Source: Megaustenia siamemsis
Taxonomy: Eukaryota > Mollusca > Gastropoda > Stylommatophora > Ariophantidae
NCBI GenBank assembly: GCA_032433765.1
Contig: JAVIAB010000046.1
Location: 63,412,175 to 63,476,174, forward strand
Reading direction: 5' to 3'
DNA length: 64,000 bases
Shown here: piece after piece, positions 49,870 to 60,310 of the stretch
How the letters are laid out: every line of letters starts with the position of its first letter
Position numbering within the stretch: the stretch's first letter is position 1
Made by a program: the position numbers and the translations under genes
The notes under the pieces: generated by a model
Database searches by the model: none
What the model was told of the DNA's origin: nothing
Seen by the model: the letters and a program-made list of their open reading frames with translations, nothing else

Positions 49870-51172
49870 TTTAGGGTTTTGAGTTCAACTTTTTGGTTAT
49901 GAGACGAAATTTTAGGGCTTGTTGTTATATTAGTTGTCTTTTGGAGTAACTTTTTGGACTTTGCATATAAATCGTTGGGTTTTGTGTCTAACTATTTTGA
50001 GTTACGGTTGTCTTTTTGACAAACTTTTGGACTTTGAATGTAACTATTTGGTCTTTTGTGTCTAAATATTCTGAGTTTGGGTTGTCTTTTTGACAAAATT
50101 TTGGACTTTGCATATAACATTTATGACTTTCGTGTCTAACTATTCTGAGTTTGGGTTGTCTTTTTGACAAAGTTTTGGCCTTTGAATATAACATTTACGA
50201 CTTTTGTGTCGAACTAGTATCACTTTGAGACAAAATTTGTAGGGTTTTGCGTTCAACTTTTTGGTTAGTGAGACGAAATTTTGGGGTTAAGTGTTACATT
50301 AGTTGTCTTTTGGAGTAACTTTTTGGACTTTGCCTATAAATTGTTGGGTTTTGTGTCTAACTATTCTGAGTTTGGGTTGTCTTTTTGACAAACTTTTAGA
50401 CTTTGTATATAATATTTACGACTTTTGTGTCGAACTAGTATCACTTTGGGACTAAATTTTTAGGGTTTTGAGTTCAACTGTTTGGTTATGAGACGAAATT
50501 TTGGGGTTAAGTGTTACATTAGTTGTCTTTTGGAGTAACTTTTTGGACTTTACCTATAAATTGTTGGGTTTTGTGTCTAACTATTTTGAGTTTGGGTTGT
50601 CTTTTTAACAAACTTTTGGACTTTGCATATAACATTTACGACTTTCGTGTCTAACAATTACGACTTTGGGACTAAATTTGTAGAGTTCGTGTTCAACTTT
50701 GTGCATATGAGCCGAAATTTTGGGATTAAGAGTTACATTAGTTGTCTTTTGGAGTAACTTTTTGGACTTTGCCTATAAATTGTTGGGTTTTGTGTCTAAC
50801 TATTTTGAGTTTGGGTTGTCTTTTTGACAAACTTTTAGACTTTGTATATAACATTTACGACTTTTGTGTCGAACTAGTATCACTTTGGGACTAAATTTTA
50901 GGGTTTTGAGTTCAACTTTTTGGTTATGAGACGAAATTTTGGGGTTAAGTGTTATATTAGTTGTCTTTTGGAGTAACTTTTTGGACTTTGCATATACATT
51001 TTTGAGCTTTGCATCTAACTATTTTGAGTTTGGGTTGTCTTTTTGACAAACTTTTGGACTTTGCATATAACATTTACGACTTTCGTGTCTAACAATTACA
51101 ACTTTGGGCCTAAATTTGTAGAGTTTGTGTTCAACTTTGTGAGTATGAACCAAAATTTTAGGGTTTGGAACT
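49870..51172. repeat. About 219-bp tandem repeat, right arm
   Basis: Mirror of 45421-46718, about six units. Small differences occur, for example GGTTAGTGAGACG at about 50265 where the left arm implies GGTTATGAGACG. Confidence 0.9.
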
Positions 51173-51180
51173 AAGTTTTC

Positions 51181-51489
51181 TTACCTGAAATGATCATCTT
51201 TACTGTTGTCTGTCATTCGTTGAAGTGATAAAGATATGGAACTCCAAAGTCTAAGAGCTGAAGTAATCACCTTTAATGATGTATGTCGTTCGTTGAAGTG
51301 GGAAACCTTGGTATTAAAGCCTTCAGCGGTCAAAATGAGGTCATAGAACTCTTCTGGAATTGCCTCAGGGGTCAAAACGAGTTCAAGTAACCCACCACCC
51401 CGCATTTTTCCCCCACTGCTGACCCGACAGCCACTACCTACGCTTGGGCTAACGCGCTTTTCTGATTGGTTAATCCACCTGTCAGCCAT
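51181..51489 (-). CDS. Short ORF or first exon in right arm, unknown function
   Basis: A 102-codon frame on the minus strand that starts with ATG just after a GC-box-like motif and a run of CCAAT boxes. It ends at a TAA formed by the sequence CAG^GTAAGA, a perfect splice-donor match. It may therefore be a first coding exon rather than a complete protein. The product is hydrophilic with no motif I recognise. The first residues derive from the locally duplicated CCAAT segment, so the true start could be the internal ATG about 28 codons on. The left-arm copy has a one-base frameshift. It could equally be a chance frame. Confidence 0.3.
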   Translation of the reverse strand: MADRWINQSEKRVSPSVGSGCRVSSGGKMRGGGLLELVLTPEAIPEEFYDLILTAEGFNTKVSHFNERHTSLKVITSALRLWSSISLSLQRMTDNSKDDHFR

Positions 51490-51585
51490 TTCTTCGCCCC
51501 GCCTCCTATGTTAATACTCTTTTCTGATTGGTTAATCCCGATATCAGCGATGTTGGCATAGTCACTCGCTGATTGGCTAATTTAT
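51460..51585 (-). promoter_or_regulatory. CCAAT-box and GC-box cluster, right arm
   Basis: Mirror of 44995-45115: ATTGG motifs (complement of CCAAT) at about 51465, 51523 and 51571, and the GC box at about 51496-51506. Directed towards the centre. Confidence 0.35.
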
Positions 51586-51904
51586 TCATTTCTTACCAGG
51601 TTATATTTAAACTAGACGGCGTTATAAGTTTGGTTGATTCAAGGAAAGTTACTGTTCACACTAGCGGATTTTTGCACAGTAAGTTGGCTTGTTTTCTCTT
51701 AACGTATGTTAAGGCTTATCGATAACAGGTTATATTCGGTGTAGATGATTGAGACTATATTTTACGCTGTAAGTTTGAATGTTTTCTCTTAAAGTATGGT
51801 AAGACTTAACGATAACACGTTATTCAACTGTATTGATGTAAAGTAGTTAAGATAAGTAATGTTGAATGTAATGTTCCTTCATTTTTCTTATTGGTTGATT
51901 AAAT

Positions 51905-52672
51905 TATGATATACCAGACAACCGCCATACACCACACATACCACACTAGAGGACCTCCATACACCCCTCACGACACAGTAGACGACCTCCATACACCCCT
52001 CACGACACACTAAACGCCCTCTATACACCCAATATGACACACTAAACGACCTACATACACCCATCATGACACACTAGACGCCCTCTATACACCCAATATG
52101 ACACACTAGACGACCCCTATACAACCATCATGACACACTAAACGCCCTCTATACACCCAATATGACACACTAGACGACCTCCGTACACCCATCACGACAT
52201 ACTAGCCGACCTCCATTGACCCATCACGGCACACTAGACGACCCCTATACAACCATCATGACACACTAGACGACCCCTATACAACCATCATGACACACTA
52301 AACGCCCTCTATACACCCAATATGACACACTAGACGACCTCCGTACACCCATCACGGCACACTAGACGACCCCTATACAACCATCATGACACACTAGACG
52401 ACCCCTATACAACCATCATGACACACTAAACGCCCTCTATACACCCAATATGACACACTAGACGACCCCTATACAACCATCATGACACACTAGACGACCC
52501 CTATACAACCATCATGACACACTAAACGCCCTCTATACACCCAATATGACACACTAGACGACCTCCGTACACCCATCACGACATACTAGCCGACCTCCAT
52601 TGACCCATCACGGCACACTAGACGACCCCTATACAGCCCTTATTACACACTAGGCGACCTCCATACACCCCT
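51905..52672. repeat. 32-bp tandem array in right arm, about 23-24 copies
   Basis: Mirror of 43774-44662 with four fewer units. Blocks such as GACACACTAAACGCCCTCT and TATACACCCAATAT repeat in a higher-order pattern of about five units. Confidence 0.95.
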
Positions 52673-52675
52673 CGC

Positions 52676-53053
52676 TGCGATGAACATACTAGCAAGACAG
52701 ACTGTATAAACTGTAAGGGTGTTAAAGCATACACCAAACGAACGCCCGGGCTTTTTAAACTAGAGTACGAAGGGACAGCTCTTGTTAGCTTATGTAGTAA
52801 GACGTACCATTGTAGTGGGGATTACGATAAAATCAGTTGTAAAGGGCTAAGCAAGCAACACAACAAATTAGATAAAGATATGTTTTTAGAGGTTCTCGCC
52901 ACGCAAAAGGCTAAGGGTGGGAAAAATGTAGGTTTCAAAGTCTTGAATAATTCCATATTTTCCTACAGTCAAACAAGAAATGCTCTTTCCTATTTCTATA
53001 TAAAAAGAAAGGTAGCTGATGATAACGTCTCGACTACGCCTTTAGATATTTAA
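52676..53053 (+). pseudogene. C-terminal fragment of Polinton-type DNA polymerase B, right copy
   Basis: An open frame of 125 codons ending in TAA, absent from any simple ORF list because it has no early ATG. It begins with a Cys-rich stretch (CDEHTSKTDCINC), continues with RTPGLFK, CSKTYHC, DKISCKGLSKQHN and SYFYIKRKV, and ends TTPLDI. These landmarks match my recollection of the extreme C-terminus of protein-primed family B polymerases of Polinton/Maverick and adintovirus elements. The exonuclease and palm domains are missing, so no polymerase could be made. It points outward, with the stop about 500 bp from the element end. It is identical to its left-arm copy. A database search would settle the family. 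Confidence 0.65.
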
Positions 53054-53550
53054 CTCTTTACACTACCAGCTTAGCCTAACCAGGAATCTCTAACAGTTTC
53101 ACCCCTTATGATTCATCGACGCCACATAGCTAAGCCGACATCCAACTACCTATCTATAAATAAATGTTATCCATGTACTATATATTGACTCAATGTACTG
53201 AATATTTTTGTAATGTTATATAATATCAATGTATGTTATACACCTATTGAGATAATAAAAGAATAAAATATATCTTTGTCTTCTGTCTTATATTGATCGT
53301 TTTTCATTGATGTTGTATAATCTACTAACCTATCACTATCGCTCAAGTACACCAAGCGCTCCAAAGTCAGCACACACCAGACATAAACACGTCACTTCCG
53401 GGTCACCGGGGCTAGAGGTCAATACCTCGACACGAAATGTCACGGTTAACTCCCCCTGCGCCACACGCTTTATGCGCGCCGCGCGCCACACTATATATCT
53501 TTGTTAATTTAGCGCCACAATGCGACATAGTTGGACCCTTGTATACTACT

Positions 53551-53556
53551 AACATG
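53551..53556. repeat. 6-bp target site duplication, right
   Basis: AACATG directly after the terminus GTATACTACT. Pairs with 42894-42899. Confidence 0.75.
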
Positions 53557-53713
53557 ATGCTGCTTCTGGCATAAGTTGATGGAACTGGGCCGAGACAGAG
53601 GGATCCCATGTAAGGGCAATCTACACAGCCCTGGTAGTTGTGCACTTAGTCACGTGTTCTAATTACGTCATGCAAGCTTATTTCTACCAGTTCAAGGTCA
53701 TTCTTTCTCCAGA

Positions 53714-53853
53714 TCGTTAAGTTCTCGTGATCTATGGGATCTGACAGAAGGCGAGAGTTCTCCGAGGGACATTTATCAGCGAGCGACCAATAACCAAACA
53801 GGGACAAACTGGCCACACGATATACCTTTTGTCTTCAGCAACACGTACACAGG
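53714..53853 (+). CDS. Exon 3 of an astacin-like metalloprotease
   Basis: A 140-nt exon between a strong acceptor (CATTCTTTCTCCAG) and donor ACACAG^GTCAGT. Only one phase is open: it takes two bases from exon 2 and leaves one. The codons include SSPRDIYQR, then ATNNQTGTNWPHDIPFVFSN and TYTG. The W-P-x-x-I-P-[FY]-V pattern with a following Y-x-G is the signature of the N-terminus of the astacin (peptidase M12A) catalytic domain. Propeptide removal would be expected near IYQR/ATNN. N-x-T at NNQT is a possible glycosylation site. The 46-bp minisatellite downstream is made of the last 22 exon bases plus the start of the intron. Confidence 0.75.
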
Positions 53854-54836
53854 TCAGTGTAAGAGGTCACATTCTGGTCTTCAACAACATGTACACAGGT
53901 CAGTGTAAGAGGTCACATTCTTGTCTTCAGCAACATGTACACAGGTCAGTGTAAGAGGTCACATTCTTGTCTTCAACAACATGTATACAGGTCAGTGTAA
54001 GAGGTCACATTCTGGTCTTCAGCAACATGTACACAGCTCAATGTAAGAGATCACATTCTTGTCTTCAGCAACATGTACACAGGTCAGTGAAAGAGGTCAC
54101 ATTCTTGTCTTCAGCAACATGTACACAGGTCAGTGTAAGAGGTCACGCTCTTGTCTTCAGCAACATGTACACAGGTCAGTGTAAGAGGTCACGCTCTTGT
54201 CTTCAGCAACATGTACACAGGTCGGTGTAAGAGGTCACACTCTTGTCTTCAGCAACATGTACACAGGTCAGTGTAAGAGGTCACATTCTTGTCTTCAGCA
54301 ACATGTACACAGGTCAGTGTAAGAGGTCACATTCTTGTCTACAACAATATATACACAGGTCGGTGTAAGAGGTCACACTCTTGTCTTCAGCAACATGTAC
54401 ACAGGTCAGTGTAAGAGGTCACGCTCTTGTCTTCAGCAACATGTACACAAGTACAGTGTAAGAGGTCACATTCTTGTCTTCAGCAACATGTACACAGGTC
54501 AGTGTAAGAGGTCGCACTCTTGTCTTCAGCAACATGTACACAGGTCAGTGTAAGAGGTCACGCTCTTGTCTTCAGCAACATGTACACAGGTCAGTGTAAG
54601 AGGTCACGCTCTTGTCTACAACAATATGTACACAGGTCAGTGTAAGAGGTCACACTCTTGTCTTCAACAACATGTACACAGGTCAGTGTAAGAGGTCACA
54701 TTCTTGTCTTCAACAACATGTACACAGGTCAGTGTAAGAGGTCACACTCTTGTCTTCAACAACATGTACACAGGTCAGTGTAAGAAATCACACTCTTGTA
54801 CACAGGAAGACGTACACAGGTCAATGTAAGAAATCA
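53838..54836. repeat. 46-bp minisatellite grown from the exon 3 splice donor
   Basis: About 21 copies of TTGTCTTCAGCAACATGTAC plus ACAGGTCAGTGTAAGAGGTC and ACATTC. The first unit is the exon 3 / intron 3 border itself, so most units carry a copy of the donor ACAG^GTCAGT and a pyrimidine-CAG resembling an acceptor. Plus-strand frames of 70-90 codons inside are repeat artefacts. Confidence 0.95.
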
Positions 54837-54929
54837 CACTTATTACACAAGTCCAGACATGCATGCCAGGTCCGGGTCATGTTTGCTCGTCAGGATGAAG
54901 TAATCATGTATTGTATGTGAGCAGTGGTG

Positions 54930-55136
54930 TCATTTTGAGTCCTCTATACACACTTCAAAGTGATGCATCCACCACACCTTTCTCCTCTCCTGATTGTGCA
55001 TCCTCTGATCTCTGAACCACTCTCCAAGTCGGTAATCAAAGCCTGGTCTGTCAAAGATCGATCTCAACAGCACCAACTGTTGATGTCTTAATGGCTGCAC
55101 AATTTTAAACATTTCCGGTAATTCTTTCAGGAAACG
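54930..55136 (-). CDS. Unidentified protein-like fragment
   Basis: A minus-strand frame of about 69 codons beginning with HWIRFLKELPEMFKIVQP and ending EVCIEDSK before a TGA. It has a protein-like composition (four Trp; FDYRLGEWFRDQR), unlike the repeat frames around it. There is a stop just before the first His codon and no acceptor in the right phase. It is probably a fragment of a mobile element or of a processed gene in the antisense of intron 3. I do not recognise the family. Confidence 0.3.
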   Translation of the reverse strand, partial: RFLKELPEMFKIVQPLRHQQLVLLRSIFDRPGFDYRLGEWFRDQRMHNQERRKVWWMHHFEVCIEDSK

Positions 55137-55155
55137 AATCCAATGTCAAACTACA

Positions 55156-55214
55156 ATTCTATTCTATTCTATTCTATTCTATTCTATTCTATTCTATTCT
55201 ATTCTATTCTATTC
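55156..55214. repeat. (ATTCT)n microsatellite
   Basis: Eleven to twelve copies of the pentanucleotide TATTC. Confidence 0.97.
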
Positions 55215-55329
55215 ATATAATCAGCCACATTGAGGTCTATACACCCACTCCACAGCCATTCCCAGGATACTTCCAAACGCCGAACTCTGATTGTTTCGGT
55301 ACAGTGTTGATAGTAGATACAACTGATGT

Positions 55330-57985
55330 CGCCCCCTTCATCCAGCGATGACCTCATTTACACAAACACAGGCAATGACTGTCGCCACCTTCATCCAGCG
55401 ATGACCTCACTTACACAAACACAGGCAATGACTGTCGCCCCCTTCATCCAGCGATGACCTCACTTACACAAACACAGACAATGACTGTCGCCACCTTCAT
55501 CCAGCGATGACCTCACTTACACAAACACAGGCAATGACTGTCGCCACCTTCATCCAGCGATGACCTCACTTACACAAACACAGGCAATGACTGTCGCCAC
55601 CTTCATCCAGCGATGACCTCACTTACACAAACACAGACAATGACTGTCGCCACCTTCATCCAGCGATGACCTCACTTACACAAACACAGACAATGGCTGT
55701 CACCACCTTCATTCAGCGATGACCTCACTTACACAAACACAGACAATGACTGTCGCCACCTTCATCCAGCGATGACCTCACTTACACAAACACAGACAAT
55801 GACTGTCGCCACCATCATCCAGCAATGACCTTTCCTACACAAACACAGACAATGACTGTCGCCACCTTCATCCAGCGATGACCTCACTTACACAAACACA
55901 GGCAATGACTGTCGCCACCTTCATCCAGCGATGACCTCACTTACACAAACACAGACAATGACTGTTGCCACCTTCATCCAGCGATGACCTCACTTACACA
56001 AACACAGACAATGACTGTCGCCATCATCATCCAGCAATGACCTTTCCTACACAAACACAGACAATGACTGTCGCCACCATCATTCAGCAATGACCTTTCC
56101 TACACAAACACAGACAATGACTGCCGCCACCATCATTCAGCAATGGCCTTTCCTACACAAACACAGACAATGACTGTTGCAAACTTCATCCAGCGATGAC
56201 CTCACCTACACAAACACAGACAATGACTGTCGCCACCATCATTCAGCAATGACCTCACTTACACAAACACAGACAATGACTGTCGCCACCATCATTCAGC
56301 AATGACCTTTCCTACACAAACACAGACAATGACTGTCGCCATCATCATCCAGCAATGACCTTTCCTACACAAACACAGACAATGACTATCGCCACCATCA
56401 TCCAGCAATGACCTTTCCTACACAAACACAGACAATGACTGTCGCCACCATCATTCAGCAATGACGTCACTTACACAAACAAATACAATGACTGTCGCCA
56501 TAATCATCCAGCAATTACCTTTCCTACACAAACACAGACAATGACTGTCGCCACTATCATTCAGCAATGACCTTTCCTACACAAACACAGACAATGACTG
56601 TCGCCACCATCATTCAGCAATGGCCTTTCCTACACAAACACAGACAATGACTGTCGCAAACTTTATCCAGCGATGACCTCACCTACACAAACACAGACAA
56701 TGACTGTCGCCACCATCATTCAGCAATGACCTCACTTACACAAACACAGACAATGACTGTCACCACCTTCATTCAGCAATGACCTCACCTACACAAACAC
56801 AGACAATGACCTCACCTACACAAACACAGACAATGACTGTCGCCACCATCATTCAGCAATGACCTCACCTACACAAACACAGACAATGACCTCACCTACA
56901 CAAACACAGACAATGACCTCACCTACACAAACACAGACAATGACTGTCGCCACCATCATTCAGCAATGACCTCACCTACACAAACACAGACAATGACCTC
57001 ACCTACACAAACACAGACAATGACCTCACCTACACAAACACAGACAATGACTGTCGCCACCATCATTCAGCAATGACCTCACCTACACAAACACAGACAA
57101 TGACTGTCGCCACCATCATTCAGCAATGACCTCACCTACACAAACACAGACAATGACCTCACCTACACAAACACAGACAATGACCTCACCTACACAAACA
57201 CAGACAATGACTGTCGCCACCATCATTCAGCAATGACCTCACCCACACAAACACAGACAATGACTGTCGCCACCATCATTCAGCAATGACCTCACCTACA
57301 CAAACACAGACAATGACCTCACCTACACAAACACAGACAATGACCTCATCTACACAAACACAGACAATGACCTCACCTACACAAACACAGACAATGACTG
57401 TCACCACCTTCATTCAGCAATGACCTCACCTACACAAACACAGACAATGGCCTCACCTACACAAACACAGACAATGACCTCACCTACACAAACACAGACA
57501 ATGACTGTCACCACCTTCATTCAGCAATGACCTCACTTACACAAACACAGACAATGACCTCACCTACACAAACACAGACAATGACTGTCGCCACCATCAT
57601 TCAGCAATGACCTCACTTACACAAACACAGACAATGACCTCACTTACACAAACACAGACAATGACCTCACCTACACAAACACAGACAATGACTGTCGCCA
57701 CCATCATTCAGCAATGACCTCACCTGCACAAACACAGACAATGACCTCACCTACACAAACACATACAATGACTGTCACCACCTTCATTCAGCAATGACCT
57801 CACCTACACAAACACAGACAATGGCCTCACCTACACAAACACAGACAATGACCTCACCTACACAAACACAGACAATGACCTCACCTACACAAACACAGAC
57901 AATGACCTCACCTACACAAACACATACAATGACTGTCACCACCTTCATTCAGCAATGACCTCACCTACACAAACACACGCAATGA
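55330..57985. repeat. 54/27-bp tandem array
   Basis: The first part is a 54-bp unit made of two 27-bp halves, CTGTCGCCACCTTCATCCAG with CGATGAC and CTCACTTACACAAACACAGA with CAATGAC. After about 56770 the second half multiplies alone as a 27-bp unit between full 54-bp units. The shared ATGAC ends explain the in-register slippage. Confidence 0.96.
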
Positions 57986-58577
57986 CCGCCGCCGCCATAT
58001 TTATTCCGTATTCGTGGTTTCCTGTTGAAGAACAAATGAACTAAGTCATGGTTACTTCCCCTGCCTTGTATCCTCGTGTGGGGGGGGGGGGATTATGGTA
58101 ACATTGGCGGGGTTATTTCTGTGACCAGAGGTACGTCTAATTGAGTGATGTTGAAGAACAAAGGCAACTACCAGAATCACATTAATATTAAATAAGTTTA
58201 TATTAGGCCTCAGTTCAAGTTCTTGTACAGCAAGGTCAAAGGTGAAGGGGTATAGGCAGAGATTATTAGTAAATAACATTTACTTAGCCTTAAGTTCAAA
58301 GTCATGAGGTCGGATATTTTTAACCATGGGAGATAGTGACCAGGGGCAACCAGATGTCAACTAAGGACGGCATGGCACAGATAGTATCTACACTTGTGAA
58401 TACATGTTTACTTGTAGAAAGACTTCGATAGAAAGAGCGTGTAACGTTTTAATGTGTAGAACTTATGCCGAACTTGACGAGATATCGTTGACTTTGTGTT
58501 GACAGAATGATCAGATGATACTGGAGATATCAGCCAGTCTGTAGAGAGTCAAACATGAGCTGTATGAGCTGTGTATC
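57986..58577. other. Unique intronic DNA
   Basis: Contains a G-run at 58079-58090. The minus-strand 75-codon frame at 58052-58279 has no recognisable features. Nothing else seen. Confidence 0.5.
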
Positions 58578-58628
58578 TTATGTTTATTTATGGTTCATCG
58601 CAGGATAATGACAATTAAAAAGCCGGAG

Positions 58629-58915
58629 AAAGTAACCAACTCAAATGTCTTGCAATGAGCCAAACTCACATCCAACATGGCAGGACAAAGTAACCAACTC
58701 AAATGTCTTGCAATGAGCCAAACTCACATCCAACATGGCAGGACAAAGTAACCAACTCAAATGTCTTGCAATGAGCCAAACTCACATCCAACATGGCAGG
58801 ACAAAGTAACCAACTCAAATGTCTTGCAATGAGCCAAACTCACATCCAACATGGCAGGACAAAGTAACCAACTCAAATGTCTTGCAATGAGCTAAACTCA
58901 CATCCAACATGGCAA
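58629..58915. repeat. 58-bp tandem repeat of LINE origin, 5 copies
   Basis: Core TCTTGCAATGAGCCAAACTC and ACATCCAACATGGCAGGAC. Homologous to, but about 10% different from, the 58-bp unit at 31240-32155. Its own copies are nearly identical, so the expansion is recent or homogenised. Confidence 0.95.
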
Positions 58916-59004
58916 CAATTTGGACTCGTAGACTAAGGTGACGGAAGAAGAATGGTAAACAATCGTATTCCCAAACAAATTTTGTATGGCGAACTTATGG
59001 AAGG

Positions 59005-60310
59005 AAAGAGATGGAAGGGCAGACCAGTGCTGAGATATAAGGATGTTTGCAGGGCTTCCTTGAGGCAATTCTCTATCAGGGAAAGAGATGAAAGGACAGA
59101 CCACTGCTGAGATATAAGGATGTTTGCAGGGCTTCCTTGAGGCAATTCTCTATCAGTGAAAGAGATGAAAGGGCAGACCAGTGCTGAGATATAAGGATGT
59201 TTGCAGGGCTTCCTTGAGGCAATTCTCTATCAGGGAAAGAGATGAAAGGACAGACCACTGCTGAGATATAAGGATGTTTGCAGGGCTTCCTTGAGGCAAT
59301 TCTCTATCAGTGAAAGAGATGAAAGGGCAGACCAGTGATGAGATATAAGGATGTTTGCAAGGCTTCCTTGAGGCAATTCTCTATCAGTGAAAGAGATGAA
59401 AGGACAGACCAGTGATGAGATATAAGGATGTTTGCAAGGCTTCCTTGAGGCAATTCTCTATCAGTGAAAGAGATGAAAGGACAGACCAGTGATGAGATAT
59501 AAGGATGTTTGCAGGGCTTCCTTGAGGCAATTCTCTATCAGGGAAAGAGATGAAAGGACAGACCAGTGCTGAGATATAAGGATGTTTGCAAGGCTTCCTT
59601 GAGGCAATTCTCTATCAGGGAAAGAGATGAAAGGACAGACCAGTGCTGATATATAAGGATGTTTGCAAGGCTTCCTTGAGGCAATTCTCTATCAGTGAAA
59701 GAGATGAAAGGACAGACCAGTGATGAGATATAAGGATGTTTGCAAGGCTTCCTTGAGGCAATTCTCTATCAGGGAAAGAGATGAAAGGACAGACCACTGC
59801 TGAGATATAAGGATGTTTGCAAGGCTTCCTTGAGGCAATTCTCTATCAGTGAAAGAGATGAAAGGGCAGACCAGTGATGAGATATAAGGATGTTTGCAAG
59901 GCTTCCTTGAGGCAATTCTCTATCAGTGAAAGAGATGAAAGGGCAGACCAGTGATGAGATATAAGGATGTTTGTAAGGCTTCCTTGAGGCAATTCTCTAT
60001 CAGGGAAAGAGATGAAAGGGCAGACCAGTGATGAGATATAAGGATGTTTGCAGGGCTTCCTTGAGGCAATTCTCTATCAGGGAAAGAGATGAAAGGGCAG
60101 ACCAGTGATGAGATATAAGGATGTTTGCAGGGCTTCCTTGAGGCAATTCTCTATCAGGGAGAGAGATGAAAGGACAGACCAGTGATGAGATATAAGGATG
60201 TTTGCAGGGCTTCCTTGAGGCAATTCTCTATCAGGGAAAGAGATGAAAGGGCAGACCAGTGCTGAGATATAAGGATGTTTGCAAGGCTTCCTTGAGGCAA
60301 TTCTCTATCA
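59005..60310. repeat. 77-bp tandem repeat of LINE origin, about 17 copies
   Basis: The unit contains GATATAAGGATGTTTGCAGG, GCTTCCTTGAGGCAATTCTC and TATCAGGGAAAGAGATGAAA. It encodes (once, in frame) the VLRYKDVCRASLRQFSI segment of LINE fragment B. 77 is not a multiple of three, so later units are out of frame. Confidence 0.95.

Larger units (their letters stand above)
42900..53550. mobile_element. Palindromic Polinton/Maverick-derived element
   Basis: A 10.65-kb inverted repeat: arms 42900-48162 and 48277-53550 around a 114-bp centre. The ends read 5'-AGTAGTATAC and GTATACTACT-3' and are bordered by the direct repeat AACATG. Each arm, from outside in, holds about 500 bp of terminal sequence, a C-terminal family B DNA polymerase fragment pointing outward, a 32-bp array, a unique block with CCAAT boxes, a 219-bp array, a unique block, and a 133-136-bp array. 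From general knowledge, Polintons have 6-bp target duplications, 5'-AG termini and a protein-primed polymerase B. Ordinary Polintons are 15-20 kb with TIRs up to about 1 kb, so this is a derivative made almost entirely of TIR. It lies in intron 2 of the candidate astacin gene. Confidence 0.75.
48277..53550 (-). repeat. Palindrome right arm
   Basis: Inverted copy of 42900-48162. It keeps one additional 136-bp unit and four fewer 32-bp units than the left arm, and has an intact version of the short ORF (51181-51489). Confidence 0.95.
37129..53713 (+). other. Intron 2 of the candidate gene, 16.6 kb
   Basis: Runs from GTCAGT to TTCTTTCTCCAG. It contains five minisatellite arrays, LINE debris and the whole 10.65-kb palindromic element. 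I found no further exon of compatible phase in its unique parts. Confidence 0.45.
54837..55329. other. Unique segment with a minus-strand reading frame
   Basis: Contains the frame described at 54930-55136 and a pentanucleotide repeat. No other feature recognised. Confidence 0.5.

Noticed and set aside
42894..53556. Palindrome as an assembly or hairpin-adapter artefact
   Set aside because: Both sides have different unique flanks joined by a 6-bp target duplication, and the arms differ by whole repeat units and point changes. An artefact would be an exact mirror without a duplication. Long reads would still be decisive.
42819..53645. A gene interrupted by the palindrome (flanking minus-strand frames stay open when the flanks are joined)
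   Set aside because: Two frames stay open for only about 55-70 codons each and neither resembles a known protein. This is weak evidence for a broken gene.
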